This document shows positions 32,868-43,621 of a DNA stretch of 64,000 bases, one piece after another. Below the pieces are notes generated by a model. That model saw nothing but the letters and a program-made list of their open reading frames with translations, did no database searches and was not told where the DNA came from. Origin of the DNA: Tetrapyrgos nigripes (Eukaryota > Basidiomycota > Agaricomycetes > Agaricales > Campanellaceae); NCBI GenBank assembly GCA_013368315.1, contig JAACJM010000178.1:112961-176960 (forward strand), given 5' to 3'. The stretch's first letter is position 1. Each line of letters starts with the position of its first letter. Made by a program: the position numbers and the translations under genes.

Positions 32868-34519
32868 ATGCCCCTTGCCAAGAGAAAAGCGGAAGACTTC
32901 ATCGACTGGGATGACATTAACGAAATGGTACGTCTATCGTTAGGATTTCTTCTCGAGGTTTCATTTCTCTTTCTTGTCTATTCAGAAGGTGCGATTGGTA
33001 GACCGACCAGACTTTGGTCATGTGCTTCGTCAAGCTGAAGATACACTTGCCGATTTGGGAGGTAGAGTCGCCCAAGCACAGTGGGGAGCACAAGCTGCAG
33101 ACCAACGTGTCAAACAGCTGCAACAAGAATTACTCACAATGACGGGAGAGCGAGACATGGTATCAAAAGAGCTAGATGAGCTGTCAAAAGAGCGAGAGGA
33201 GCTATTAAAGGAACGTGACGACCTGTTGAAAGAACGAGAAGAACTAGTGGAGGAGATGCACCAACTTCAGGTATGGTTAACCCCTTCTCACAACGAATGA
33301 CACACAAATGTCTTTTCAGGACTCCGAAAACGTTGAGGTAGAAAGGCTCGGGACCGAGAACACCCAGCTCTCTCGCCAACTTACGCAGAAAATCAATGAG
33401 CTTACGGCCCTTCAAACCCTTTGGGATGCAGTACAACGATTGGAGGTCATACTCTTTCCTCTTCTGCCGCATTAATATTTCAACTTATAGATAAGATCCA
33501 GGTCGATGATCAATCTACCACCATTTTTCAAAAGTCCAATACAAAGGTACAATCCTACCTGAACCCTGACTAGTACGCCCTGAACAGTTTTTTACAGACC
33601 GGTGGCTTGACTAGCCAAGGCGCTGTTAATAAACCGGATAACGACACGTACTCTGGAAGCTCCCTTGATCTCACTCCAAATTCCCCGACTTTCCGTGAGG
33701 AACATATCTCAACACAGGTATCTATCAGATATAGTTTGATTACTTGCTGAAATACTCAGGTTATTTTCTTTTTACAGATGGACAGTGGAGCTATCTCTGA
33801 AGCCGCTCAAGACGTCCCTCTTGACCCGACAGATACCAGCATAGTGGGCAGTCCGGTGAGCACTATTTTACTGGACGAAGGATCCATCTCGCAAGTCAAT
33901 GAAGAGCCCACGTTAGACGCTGGCGAGGTACGCTTCGGTGTCAGGTTTGACGATTTGTAGATGTACTTACAGTAATCAGGTCAACGATCTATGGGAAAGG
34001 GAGTCATCGCTGCTTCGTAGCATCGATGTGACGGAAACTTGCCTGTTATCTTCTCCGAAGGACGCAGTCGAACATGAGGAGGGCAGCAAGTGGTTCACAG
34101 ATGCCTTTAAATACGTCAATGTGGACCTAGGTCCCGAATTTGCGGCATTTTTGACTCATTGGATCGAATTCGAGAGGTTGCATGAATGGCAAGAGAAGGG
34201 AGGCTGTCTTGGAAATAAGAGGAAGCTGGGCAGACCGGAGGAAATTACGAAGTGGATTCAAGGTGGTCGAAGGCAAAAGGCGCCCAACTTCCGAAAAGAC
34301 AACTTCGTGAAGCAATATGCCGAGGCTATGCAGCAATGGTGGGTCAATGTGCGTATGTCTACCCCCCTTGATCCCGGTTACAAAGGAGAGGACTGGGATG
34401 CTTTGGATAAGTGTGGCCTCAATGGATGGTACTCGTTTGTAGTGGGAATGAAGTGGTGGGGACAGGGTTTGAGAGAGTTGAGTGGGGATCGGTTAGGGGT
34501 CGCTACTGAAGAATGGTGA
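32868..34519 (+). CDS. Coiled-coil protein with conserved C-terminal domain, seven exons
   Basis: The exons 32868-32927, 32986-33270, 33320-33445, 33496-33546, 33598-33717, 33778-33927 and 33980-34519 all join in phase 0 and give about 443 residues. Residues about 40-155 form a long coiled coil with Lys/Glu heptads (KERDDLLKEREEL). A low-complexity acidic linker follows. The C-terminal 170 residues carry WFTDAFKYVNVDLG, FLTHWIEFERLHEW, RPEEITKWIQGGRR and AMQQWWVNVR, a pattern common in Agaricomycete proteins of unknown function, often in multigene families. Dimerisation through the coil is likely. The ATG is the first in frame, in a good context after TATGATC-rich DNA. The frame is intact throughout. 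Confidence 0.75.
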
Positions 34520-34938
34520 TCAATGTTGGAAGAAATGGTGAAAGCCTTGGTAACGCTCAAGGTTCATTTGAGAAGTGGGAGGTAATCACTGGGGGAGGGG
34601 TAGTTCTTAAGGAATCTTGTGCCAGCGTTCATCTGTCTAAAGCAATCCTGTTAGCCTCGGGATGTAGAAGTATTGCTGCTCTACGGTCCATAATGGAATT
34701 TTTGCATTGGTCGTTCAAAAATTAGGAATTTGCAGGTTTTCTATGTAGACCTATATGAACTCATAGCTCGGCTAGAGCCTATAGCTTAGTACTCCTCCGT
34801 AAGCACTTTCAATTGAAAATTCTCTTCGTTTCAAACTCTTGCTCGTGAATACGTTATACTACGTTGGCGAAGAATTGTGGTACAAGCATATAAGTACGTT
34901 AGTTCAACATGCAAACTCCAAATAAACCCAACTCTTTA
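34520..34938. other. Intergenic between convergent genes
   Basis: 3' flanks of the coiled-coil gene (+) and the RING gene (-). No supported feature. Confidence 0.4.
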
Positions 34939-35882
34939 CTATGGTCCAAAGTATACGTCAAACGTTGTATCGGGGCGCTCATTCTCGTTTGTCTCGCCCT
35001 CGGCCTTTGCCACCAGCTCGATCAGACCCTTCAGACTAAAATTCGGAGTAGGCTTCCTGGACACCTGTGCACGGCACAGGGGACAAAAGTATTGCGGGAG
35101 AGGGATGTTGTTTAAGCCAGTATTTTGGAGGCCATACAACAACTGACGGTGCAGCAGTAGTATCCCTGCGATGTGATTGTTTCGAGCAAGCCATTCCTTG
35201 AAGGCTATGTCGAACCACCTGTTGAGGCATAAATTGCAAAAGGTGTGGCCGCACACATTCAAACTATTGAATATGTGAGTTGTGTTGCTATAAGAGGAGG
35301 AACAGACACAACTTGAAGGAAAAGGACTTACACATAGGGAGACCACATGGTAGAATTGCACACGACACGTCATTAAAATTCTGTTATGGAGAGGAAAAGG
35401 TCTCAGTTCTACAATGAACCCCTTGAAATCAAGCACGCACCAAATTGATCTTGTCTTCCTTGTAAATGGAGACCTCCCTCTGCAAATGAGCGATTTCCTC
35501 CTTAAGTTTCTTTTCTTTTTCCTATTGTTGTACTTTAGAGTCAGTTATGGTCCTGGAAGAGCAGAAATTCACGCACCACTGCCAGGACTTCCACTCTCTT
35601 TAACATTTTCTGTAATCGTGCGATCTCTCCAGAATCATCATGGGTAGTCTTCCGAGCTTTTGACGACGGCGGGACCGGCAATTCATCTTCGTCCGATGAC
35701 ACTTCGATCACTACTTTCTCCTTTCCTTTGCGTTTGTTGGGATTGGAGATTGAATTTGAGGGTTTTGGAACTGGAGGGGAATGGCTCGCATTCGAAGCTT
35801 TCGATAAAGCGCTTCTGGACGGTCTGAATTTGGATTTGGATTTTGAAGATGAACCTGCAAATGCTGAGGTGTTGTAGTCCAT
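34939..35882 (-). CDS. RING-finger protein, probable E3 ubiquitin ligase
   Basis: The exons 35882-35577, 35521-35441, 35380-35334 and 35263-34939 join cleanly to give about 252 residues. The N-terminal 100 residues are Ser-rich and basic (SSSKSKSKFRPSRSALSK, NKRKGKEK) with an acidic patch (SSDEDELPVPP) that may bind SUMO or another partner. A short coiled coil (EKEKKLKEEIAHLQREV) precedes the RING. The RING shows SC(4)C, then LNVCGHTFCNLCLNRWF and FCPLCRAQVSRKP. The first cysteine pair is spaced C-X4-C rather than C-X2-C, and the loop to the third cysteine is short, so zinc binding may be altered. The role would be ubiquitin transfer, perhaps nuclear; the target is unknown. Confidence 0.8.
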
Positions 35883-35949
35883 CGGAGTATTCAGCGTACG
35901 TCGAAGAAAGCGATGCGATAAACGGGCGGTGAAACCTGTTTGTCACTGA

Positions 35950-36560
35950 TCGTGATCGCGTTTATTGACGCATGTTTATCGGCTCGGCTTGGCGGCTGTA
36001 TATGGGCTCATCGCCCAAATCCTTGACAGTATAAGGCTTCCTCACGGTCTTGACAGCAATCTTTCTCCACTGTCATTGATAACTTTCAGGTAAGTACACA
36101 CATTTAATTTACTAATACTATGCGTCATTATTAGAGACCTTTGCTGACCGAACGCTCCTCTACACTTATTTCCCTATTTTCTCCTTTCGTTGTTCTCCCT
36201 ATTTCCCTCCCGGAAAAACCTCAGATAATAATGACAAAAGTCAGTAATTAGGACGTTGAGAGAATGATTGTGGGAAGAAGATATAATAAGAATGAAAAAT
36301 ACAACTATCTATAGGGAGGGCACGTAGCCCTACTACAATAGCATTTATTTTGGCCTATCAGTACTACTATCAGGACCCTTGTTGGCAGGAATCAGGACTT
36401 ATTGTCTTTTAGGACCCATCTTCATAACCATGTCCCGCTCTCTACTTCTTTACGAAGACAGGACTACTTAATTTTAGGTGGTTGGCGCATTTCTTGTCGC
36501 AGTCAAGATCTAATGTCAGAACGGTGTTCAAATGAGTGTCCGACACTTACCATAGTCTTT
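35950..36560. other. Intergenic with relics of the arm modules
   Basis: 36240-36300 resembles 10560-10620 (AATTAGGACGTTGAGAGAATG) and 36370-36440 resembles the TATCAGGAAGCCGGACTTATC module near 28985, so it is an old, diverged repeat fragment. No gene is seen. Confidence 0.5.
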
Positions 36561-36601
36561 CGTTCACTTTTAACCTCAGCACACAAAACTTCCTCTCCAA
36601 A

Positions 36602-36945
36602 ATGCCTAAGGCTCGTAAATCTCAACCACCGGTTACACTGAAGGGCCAGCTTGGATATAACCTCTGTTCGTGCCCAAAATTTCATAATTTTCTTTCATGA
36701 CTTCCTGACCCACCTCCTGGTGCGTAGTGATCTGGGTAGCCCTAGTAGATTTGCTTGTTGTTCGGTCTGTTTCACAAGCAGAACTATTCCTGTCCATTCA
36801 GAAACAGGTTAGGTTGCTTTCGAGACGTCTTCCTCGAGGTTGGAAAACAAAGGTCGAGATAAATGTCGCCAAAATGGTGTCTCGTGGATTTATTTGTATC
36901 GAAGATGACCGTATCAAGCTCTGTAGCTTGGGAAATGAGGTGTGA
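36602..36945 (+). CDS. Small conserved hypothetical protein, paralogue B
   Basis: Exon 1 is 36602-36665 (64 nt, as in paralogue A) and exon 2 is 36728-36945, giving 93 residues. It starts MPKARKSQ, then GQLGYN and LIWVALVDLLVVRSVSQAEL; identity to paralogue A is clear along the length. An alternative structure uses the donor after GAG at 36939 and the acceptor at 36998, which joins this frame in phase to the F-box frame. In that case the 92 residues would be the N terminus of one larger F-box protein. The family is not recognised. Confidence 0.6.
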
Positions 36946-36998
36946 GTAGTGCTACAATTTCTCGTTATTATGATGATTTTCTGAAAGAACCCTTTCAG

Positions 36999-37574
36999 AT
37001 TGTTGGACGCCCTTCCTTCGGGCGATCCCGCAGTCCTTCGAAAGCAGACTCACTGGAATCTGTTTGTTTCCACTGTCCGCAATCCAAAAGCTCGCCACCA
37101 GAGATTCTCTTGCAGATAGCATTCCAATGCGACTCGTCTAGCAGCCTGAAAGCTGCAACATTAGTCTGTAGAAATTGGTGGTACCCAATGTCTCATGAGC
37201 TTCATTGCCGCTCAGTATCCAAGCTTTCATCCTCTGCGATACACCGGCTGATTAGAGAAGCTGGGTCGATTGAAAAGGCGAAAGATATGACACGAATTTT
37301 CCGACATCTCCACGTCAATCTTAACCTGGGCGTGCTCGGATACGATCTCTATGACTGTTGGTTCACCAACCTTGTGTCGCTAGAACTGGCTGGGATTGTG
37401 ATCTCTGTTGAAGCCATTGGACTCACTCAGATAATTGCCTTTCAACATCTTACCATTCTCTCTTTCCGGAACCTGTCCGGTACTGTACGTCCCTGGATCC
37501 AGCTTGTGCAGAGTGTCAATCCGCAAAAGCTGAAGAAACTCACTGCCGACAAAACTGTTTTGCAGGCCCCACCA
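36999..37574 (+). pseudogene. F-box/LRR-like gene, 5' part, split by copia-2
   Basis: The frame shows an F-box-like motif PPEILLQIAFQC..LKAATLVCRNWW, then leucine-rich stretches (LVSLELAGIVIS, FQHLTILSFRNLSG). F-box proteins link substrates to SCF ubiquitin ligases through Skp1; in Agaricomycetes they form very large families. The frame has no in-frame ATG ahead of the F-box, so the start must be in an upstream exon, possibly paralogue B. Copia-2 cut the gene at 37574. The rest continues after the retrotransposon at 42617 with a one-base phase change, which an intron ending TTTTGCAG at 37566 would explain. Confidence 0.7.
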
Positions 37575-37809
37575 TATTAGACTTAGGTTATCTTAGCGAA
37601 TAGTCTTAGTGAGAGTCACAAAATGGGGGGTAAGAGTGTGCGAACGTATCTCGCTTGACTCTCAAGTATATATCATTAATCAAAGTAGTATAACAATATA
37701 AATAGTCTAAGTATATCCGTATGATCATTTGACTGTATGTCTGCAGTACCTGATTGATGCCGTATGCATAGTAACTTAGTAATTTGATCGTTATCATTAA
37801 ATTCCAACA
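37575..37809 (-). repeat. 3' LTR of copia-2
   Basis: 235 bp, starting TGTTGGAAT on the minus strand. The three differences from the 5' LTR are all TG here for CG there. Confidence 0.96.
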
Positions 37810-37816
37810 CTCCCCT

Positions 37817-40800
37817 TCAAGCGGATATCCCTAGTAATTGGGAGAAACGCTTGATCTTGTCAGCAGAGAGAGCTTTCGTAAGTATATCCGCAAGTTGATC
37901 ATTAGTTGACACATGTTTAACTCGTATGTATCGTTGATGTATCCAATCAGTAAGGAAGTTTTTACAGATATTGAAATGCTTAGTTCTCTGAGTATGTTGT
38001 TCTTCAGGAGCACATATAATTGCCAAAGTAGATGCACTATCTGAGTTGATAAGTACTGGCTCCTGCTCGGCATTTAGAATTTCTTCTATAAAACCTTTCA
38101 AATAAATAGCTTCTTGTGAGGCATGAGCAAGTGCGCATAGTTCAGCCTCAGTAACTGATAAAGTTACCAGTGTGCCTCGCTTACTTGACCAAGAAATAAG
38201 CGATTCAGCAAATTTGAATGCATAGCCCATGATTGGTTTATTGCCATACGTGGACATACCATCAGAGTCGGCAAATCCATAAGTAGAAGTAATAGTAGGG
38301 CTCCCTAGGTTGAGCCAGTAATCGCAAGTTCCTTTTAGATAAAGATAGCATTGTTTAGCTGCAGCGTAATGCTCTTCACCTGGATCATTAAGGTATCTTG
38401 CTAGTTGACCAGTACAATATGCAATGTCTGGCCTAGTACAGTCAGCGACATATCGTAAACCACCGACTATTGACATATAGTGTTTAATAGCAGCGGCGTC
38501 CCGTTGCGGTTCACTCCCAGGTCTAGGGCTAAGATTTTGCCCGGGTAGCATAGGTGTACGGTGTGAATGTAATTGGTCAAAATTGTATCGTTTGAGAATA
38601 TTCTCAATGTAATGTTTCTGACGGAGTTTAATAGTATGATTATTCCTATCTCGTTGAATTTCCATACCGAGAATCCAGTGGATTTCTCCACCGTCAGTGA
38701 CTTGGACGTGTCCACTAAGTGCAGTAACAAAAGCTTGTGCAGTAGCTTTGTTGATAGTACATAAAGTAATGTCATCGACGTGACAAGATAGTATTAAAAT
38801 GAGTTTATTCTCATGATATCGGTAGAATACCGCATTATCGTAAGTAGACTTCTTAAGTCCTAGTAACTTTATGAGAATATTGCATAATTTTTCATACCAT
38901 CGACGACCAGCTTGTTTCAACCCATATAGAGTCTTTCTGAGTTTAAGTACGTAGCCTTCAGGTAAATTAGGTAGTAAATTACCCGGAGGTGGACGAAGGT
39001 ATAATGTTTCCTCGTCAGTAACGTTTCCGTAAAGATAGGCAGATTTAATATCAATCTGAGTAGTTTCATAGTCTAATGAAGCTGCAAGAGCAAGTATAAA
39101 ACGTGTACTGCTCATGCGTGCTACAGGGGCAAAGATATCATTTGCGTAGTAATCAATGCCTTCTTGTTGACTAAAGCCTTGTGCTACTAGTCTAGATTTC
39201 AATTTGGTCTGTTTGCCAAGTTCGTACTTAGTTTTGTAGACAAATCTGGAACCAATGATATTCGCATCAGCAGGAGGTTTGACGTATTCCCAGGTTCCTA
39301 GACTTTCTAGAGATTCTATCTCAGCTTTCATGGAATCAAACCATGCATCACATTGTGGATGATTGAGTACATCCTTAAATGAAATTGGATCGCCAACGTT
39401 ATCAGCGTAGTAAACATTGAATTCTGTTAAGAAGAAAGCAATGTTTTGTTCAACTTCATCGTAAAGTAAACCTCTGGCTTCTCGAATCCTTTTTGATTGT
39501 CTTGGGCCATCAGGTTGTTTAGTTTCGTCTTCATCGACATCCATTGGTTCAGGTTCGTGTTCCTGAGAAGTTGGAGTTTCATTTGTATTTTCTTCTGTAG
39601 TTTCTAATGGTTCTTGATTTTTATTTTGTAACTCCCCTTCAACTTGCGATTTGGACGTTAAGAATTGCAAGTTGCGTTCTACATTCACTTTAGTACCAAA
39701 GTAGACATAATGGCCTTTTGAATGATTGTCAAAGCCTAACCAAACTCCACGTTTTCCTTTAGGAGTTAGTTTACTAGTTCTTGCTTCGTCATATACAGTG
39801 CAAGGTGTACCAAAGCTATGTAGATTGTCTAAGTTTGCGTTAACACCGTAACGTTTAAAATAGGGAGTTTGCATTTTTAATGCAGTTTTCGGAGATCTAT
39901 TAAGTATGTACATAGTATAAAGTCCTGCATGCCACCATAAACAATTAGGTAGTTTTCCAGTATGCAGATTAACACGAATACCATTCATGATATGTTGATG
40001 TATGTTTTCAGCAACTCCGTTTTGCTGAGGCGTGTCATGAACTGTATAACGTGCAATTGTACCTTGTGCTTTCAGGTAGTTTTTGAATGCACCCGAAGTA
40101 AATACGGCATCATTGTCTGATTGTAGAATTTTAACTTTGATACCATATTGCGTAAATAGTTCAGTAGTAAATGTAACCCATTGGGTATAGGCTTTGTCTT
40201 TTGTTTTAAGTGGAGATAATATTAACCAACGTGTACAGTCGTCGACGATGGTTAACCAGTATTTGTAGCCTTCAATAGAGGCAGTTCGTAATGGACCAAA
40301 TATATCAATATGAAAATGGTCTCCGAAGTTTTCTGCTAATTCTGAAGTACGTTGTTTCGGAACAGAAAGTCTATGTATATTATTGATGATGCAGTCTTCG
40401 CATTGAGTTTCCGTCCAGTCATTAATACTGATTGTAATAATAGATTTATCTGTTTTTAGTAATGTTTTTAGATTTGTATAACTCATATGACCAATCTGTT
40501 TGTGAAGTTCGTATAAACTTAAAGTAGCAACGTTATCACTCAATTTTTTAGTTGTGATGGAGTAAAGTTTGGCGCTCTTGTGTATAACGCCAATGAAATT
40601 GTCCTTGTCATTCCGTATTATACATAAATGATCATGAAAAGTAAAAGTATAGTCCGCTTTTTGTGAAATACTGATTAAAGTAAACGGAAGTTTTGAGTTA
40701 TAGTATACATTTTTAAGAGTGATCGATGAAGACTCACCATTGTCCTTCCTCACTTCTACCCGCATATCGCCTGCTAATCGAAGATCTAGATGCTCTGAAT

Positions 40801-42283
40801 TGGCAACAGTTAAAGTTATGGCAGGCGTAGTATGAATGTTAAAAAGTAAGTTAAGATACGGTGTACAGTGTATAGTAGCACCAGAATCAATGATATGCGT
40901 ATGATCTTGGTCAGAGATTGCAGTAAAAGCAGGTAGGGAAATATGATGACTCACCGGAGTCTCTGAGTCTTCCATCTCAACGTCGCCCGAAGAAATCGAC
41001 TGTACCCAGTCCGATTGCGAAGTTGACGTAGTCACAATTTGAGAAGAAGAAGACGCAGGCATGGAGATGGCAACTGATGCATTCGCCTTGGTCTTGCCTT
41101 TGTTGGATTGTTTAGTAATCCCTTTCTTCTTCATAGCTTCTTTGGACTTTTCAGTCCAAGGTTCTGGGCACGTCAGGGTTGTATGACCCATCTTGTTGCA
41201 GTTGAAGCACTTCCGATCCTTTTTGACATCAGAAGGCTTTTGGAACGGCACTGCGGCGTTAGCGCGTTCCCCTTTTGACTTGTTCGATTGTTGAGCACCG
41301 CCTTGACTAGTGCTACCGGACTTCTTGTTGGACTTCTTCGAAGGATACGTTCGAGCATTGCTCAAACAATAGTTAGTGAATTCCTTCTTTAGCCATGCAA
41401 TGAGGTCAACAGCTCTGTATACGGGTTTCTCCCCTTCAGCTGCAGTAGTGGCATCCCATGTAGCTGCAGCTGCATCCACAGTTGCTTTGTAAGAACTGCC
41501 AACAAAGTGATAGTGTGGAGGAATAATCCCCACTAGAGCTGAGTAAAAAACTTGGTCTGAGACATCTATGTCTCTCTTCTTGATAGAAGCCCACAGATCC
41601 TGAGCTTCGTCGAGGAGCTTATCAAACTCCCAGACTGGTTTACGTAAGTTGAAGAGTTTCCACAGCTCGTTAGACTCTTGAACTGTGGATGAAGGGTCGA
41701 AACGTTGTTTGAGCTTCTCGATAAGCTCTATCGCATCTGACTCTTCGATGTAGTGGATCATGATTTTATCATCAATCTTGCCTGTAATAGCGTTAAAACA
41801 GGCTAGTTTGACAGTATTACCAGGATGTAACCCGGAACTTTTAAAGTGTTGGTGACGAATCACCCGTATAGCGTTATTAACGTGGAAGTACCACATTTTC
41901 CAATTCTCACTGCCAGTAAGAACTGTCAGGGAATCAAAAGCTTTGTTGATGTTGCTAAGCGGCATCACGTAGTTGGGGTTTGTGTTTTCGGGCACAGATA
42001 ATGCGACCGACGAAGTAGAGGTAGATGGAGGAGATGATGGTGAAGTAGGGACAGTATCCCAGACATCAGTCCTAGTATTTTCGCCAGCATCAGACATAAT
42101 GGGATCAAGTGGGAATGGAAGAGGGTTTTGGAAGAGAGGATCAGGTGGTTGTGCTTGCGAAGTAGATGATACGGGTGGAGTAGGAGTTTGGGTACCAGAG
42201 GGGTGTGCACTAGAGTGGCGACTGGTAGTAGGAAGTGGGATATCTGGGGCTGATCCTTGAGATCGAGTTTGTCGACTAGTCAT
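37817..42283 (-). CDS. copia-2 Gag-Pol polyprotein, 1488 residues, intact
   Basis: A single frame from MTSRQTRSQG to the TGA just before the polypurine tract. Gag occupies about residues 1-380, with zinc knuckle CFNCNKMGHTTLTC near 360-373. Protease IIDSGATIH is near 466. Integrase spans about 590-830 with the HHCC finger and the D,D,E residues in HIDIFGPL, ILQSDNDAVF and QQNGVAE. Reverse transcriptase spans about 980-1240 with HVDDI. RNase H is near 1330-1450 with ADSDG and TEAEL. Proteins and RNA would assemble into cytoplasmic particles. All motifs are kept, so the copy may be mobile. Gag and Pol share one frame, as in plant-type copia, so their ratio must be set by other means. Confidence 0.97.
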   Translation of the reverse strand: MTSRQTRSQGSAPDIPLPTTSRHSSAHPSGTQTPTPPVSSTSQAQPPDPLFQNPLPFPLDPIMSDAGENTRTDVWDTVPTSPSSPPSTSTSSVALSVPENTNPNYVMPLSNINKAFDSLTVLTGSENWKMWYFHVNNAIRVIRHQHFKSSGLHPGNTVKLACFNAITGKIDDKIMIHYIEESDAIELIEKLKQRFDPSSTVQESNELWKLFNLRKPVWEFDKLLDEAQDLWASIKKRDIDVSDQVFYSALVGIIPPHYHFVGSSYKATVDAAAATWDATTAAEGEKPVYRAVDLIAWLKKEFTNYCLSNARTYPSKKSNKKSGSTSQGGAQQSNKSKGERANAAVPFQKPSDVKKDRKCFNCNKMGHTTLTCPEPWTEKSKEAMKKKGITKQSNKGKTKANASVAISMPASSSSQIVTTSTSQSDWVQSISSGDVEMEDSETPVSHHISLPAFTAISDQDHTHIIDSGATIHCTPYLNLLFNIHTTPAITLTVANSEHLDLRLAGDMRVEVRKDNGESSSITLKNVYYNSKLPFTLISISQKADYTFTFHDHLCIIRNDKDNFIGVIHKSAKLYSITTKKLSDNVATLSLYELHKQIGHMSYTNLKTLLKTDKSIITISINDWTETQCEDCIINNIHRLSVPKQRTSELAENFGDHFHIDIFGPLRTASIEGYKYWLTIVDDCTRWLILSPLKTKDKAYTQWVTFTTELFTQYGIKVKILQSDNDAVFTSGAFKNYLKAQGTIARYTVHDTPQQNGVAENIHQHIMNGIRVNLHTGKLPNCLWWHAGLYTMYILNRSPKTALKMQTPYFKRYGVNANLDNLHSFGTPCTVYDEARTSKLTPKGKRGVWLGFDNHSKGHYVYFGTKVNVERNLQFLTSKSQVEGELQNKNQEPLETTEENTNETPTSQEHEPEPMDVDEDETKQPDGPRQSKRIREARGLLYDEVEQNIAFFLTEFNVYYADNVGDPISFKDVLNHPQCDAWFDSMKAEIESLESLGTWEYVKPPADANIIGSRFVYKTKYELGKQTKLKSRLVAQGFSQQEGIDYYANDIFAPVARMSSTRFILALAASLDYETTQIDIKSAYLYGNVTDEETLYLRPPPGNLLPNLPEGYVLKLRKTLYGLKQAGRRWYEKLCNILIKLLGLKKSTYDNAVFYRYHENKLILILSCHVDDITLCTINKATAQAFVTALSGHVQVTDGGEIHWILGMEIQRDRNNHTIKLRQKHYIENILKRYNFDQLHSHRTPMLPGQNLSPRPGSEPQRDAAAIKHYMSIVGGLRYVADCTRPDIAYCTGQLARYLNDPGEEHYAAAKQCYLYLKGTCDYWLNLGSPTITSTYGFADSDGMSTYGNKPIMGYAFKFAESLISWSSKRGTLVTLSVTEAELCALAHASQEAIYLKGFIEEILNAEQEPVLINSDSASTLAIICAPEEQHTQRTKHFNICKNFLTDWIHQRYIRVKHVSTNDQLADILTKALSADKIKRFSQLLGISA

Positions 42284-42376
42284 ATACTAGTCCAGGAACA
42301 GAGTACGAGTAGAGAGTAAAGCAGAGTAGAACAAGTGTTTATCGGAGTTATAGCAAGCTAGGCGGGGCCCATAACC

Positions 42377-42611
42377 TATTAGACTTAGGTTATCTTAGCG
42401 AATAGTCTTAGTGAGAGTCACAAAATGGGGGGTAAGAGTGTGCGAACGTATCTCGCTTGACTCTCAAGTATATATCATTAATCAAAGTAGTATAACAATA
42501 TAAATAGTCTAAGTATATCTGTATGATCATTTGACCGTATGTCCGCAGTACCTGATTGATGCCGTATGCATAGTAACTTAGTAATTTGATCGTTATCATT
42601 AAATTCCAACA
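42377..42611 (-). repeat. 5' LTR of copia-2
   Basis: 235 bp; on the minus strand it is upstream of gag and followed by the GGTTATGGGCCC primer site. The right flank carries the second CACCA. Confidence 0.96.
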
Positions 42612-42616
42612 CACCA

Positions 42617-43290
42617 CACCAGACAAATTTCCTGCCAATGTTCCTAGCCCACTTATGTTCCAGGATCTCACGTTGTCCCTTAATTATGCTTTTGGGCTAG
42701 TTGAGGTTCTTCAGTATCTCTCCGTCACTGGTGTTACGTCCTTTGTCTTCACCGAGTGTAGTGTGGAGGGGAATGGTATCATCAGCTTCTTGAACCGCCA
42801 GGCGCCATCTCTAAAGCTGCTGGCTTGGCATGCATTCATCCAGAGTAAGCTCTGTACACCACAATTATTGAGGCTTATTCTGATATGATTTGTAGATGCT
42901 ATTGGCCTGGACTTTACCCTTATGTGCAACCTCCAGCACCTGTCATTGCATGGAAACCAATTCCGACCTTGGGTCGAGTTGTCCGTCAAACTCAAAGCAC
43001 TCTCGGAGCTTATGGCCCACTGCCACAGTCTCTGTGAACTATCTCTGCCCATGGAATTGACGGACATCGAGGAATATCAATCTCTTGACACTGCACTATC
43101 ACTCTTGGCAGAGCAGAAATCTCTGCAGAGAATTATGATATACCCGAACTTCCATCAAGCTGTTGCTCAGCTGGACGCTAGTGAACTTCCTAATTATCTT
43201 CTGAAGACACTGCTTATTGTAGGTGATAAACTGAGATTGTACTCGGGAACCATCATGCATCATGAACTGGTCCAGATGGTAAAAGGATGA
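42617..43290 (+). pseudogene. F-box/LRR-like gene, 3' part
   Basis: Resumes the interrupted gene. The first exon to 42844 has LSVTGVTSFVFTECS; a 51-bp intron (42845-42895, GTAAGC..TTGTAG) joins in phase to a last exon with CNLQHLSLHGNQFRPW, LMAHCHSLCELSLPME and LLIVGDKLRLYSG, ending TGA at 43288-43290. The leucine pattern fits LRR-type folding of F-box proteins. The coding sequence appears undamaged apart from the transposon, so the disruption is recent. Confidence 0.65.
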
Positions 43291-43621
43291 TGGTAAACCG
43301 GACTTGATATTGGCGTGGTATAGATTATTAGAGAGGAATGTACTTACAGTTAGATGTAACGATCTCCTCCCATAACTAGTTGATTTTTTCATTATCTCTT
43401 CAAGCCGAGTCTTATGTTGCCTTTATGATTGTAGTTAGTAGTACTTGTAGGCTTCTTTGTATAGTTATTCGGGAGTCAAATCAGCCTGTGAGTGCTGGAT
43501 GCCCCAAGCCGACAACGGGATAAGTAAAGAGAGAATAAGAGTTGATTTGACTACAGAATAATGATACAAAGAAGCGTAGCAGGAAATTCTGATAAATTCT
43601 ATGATTCTACCTAGGTTCAGC

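Larger units (their letters stand above)
37575..42611 (-). mobile_element. Ty1/copia retrotransposon copy 2, full length and intact
   Basis: The LTRs at 37575-37809 and 42377-42611 are 235 bp each and flanked by CACCA (37570-37574 and 42612-42616). The primer-binding site complement is at 42361-42376 and the polypurine tract complement at 37810-37818. It is the inverted sister of copia-1, with an uninterrupted gag-pol. LTRs differ at three positions. It sits inside the F-box gene. Confidence 0.98.
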
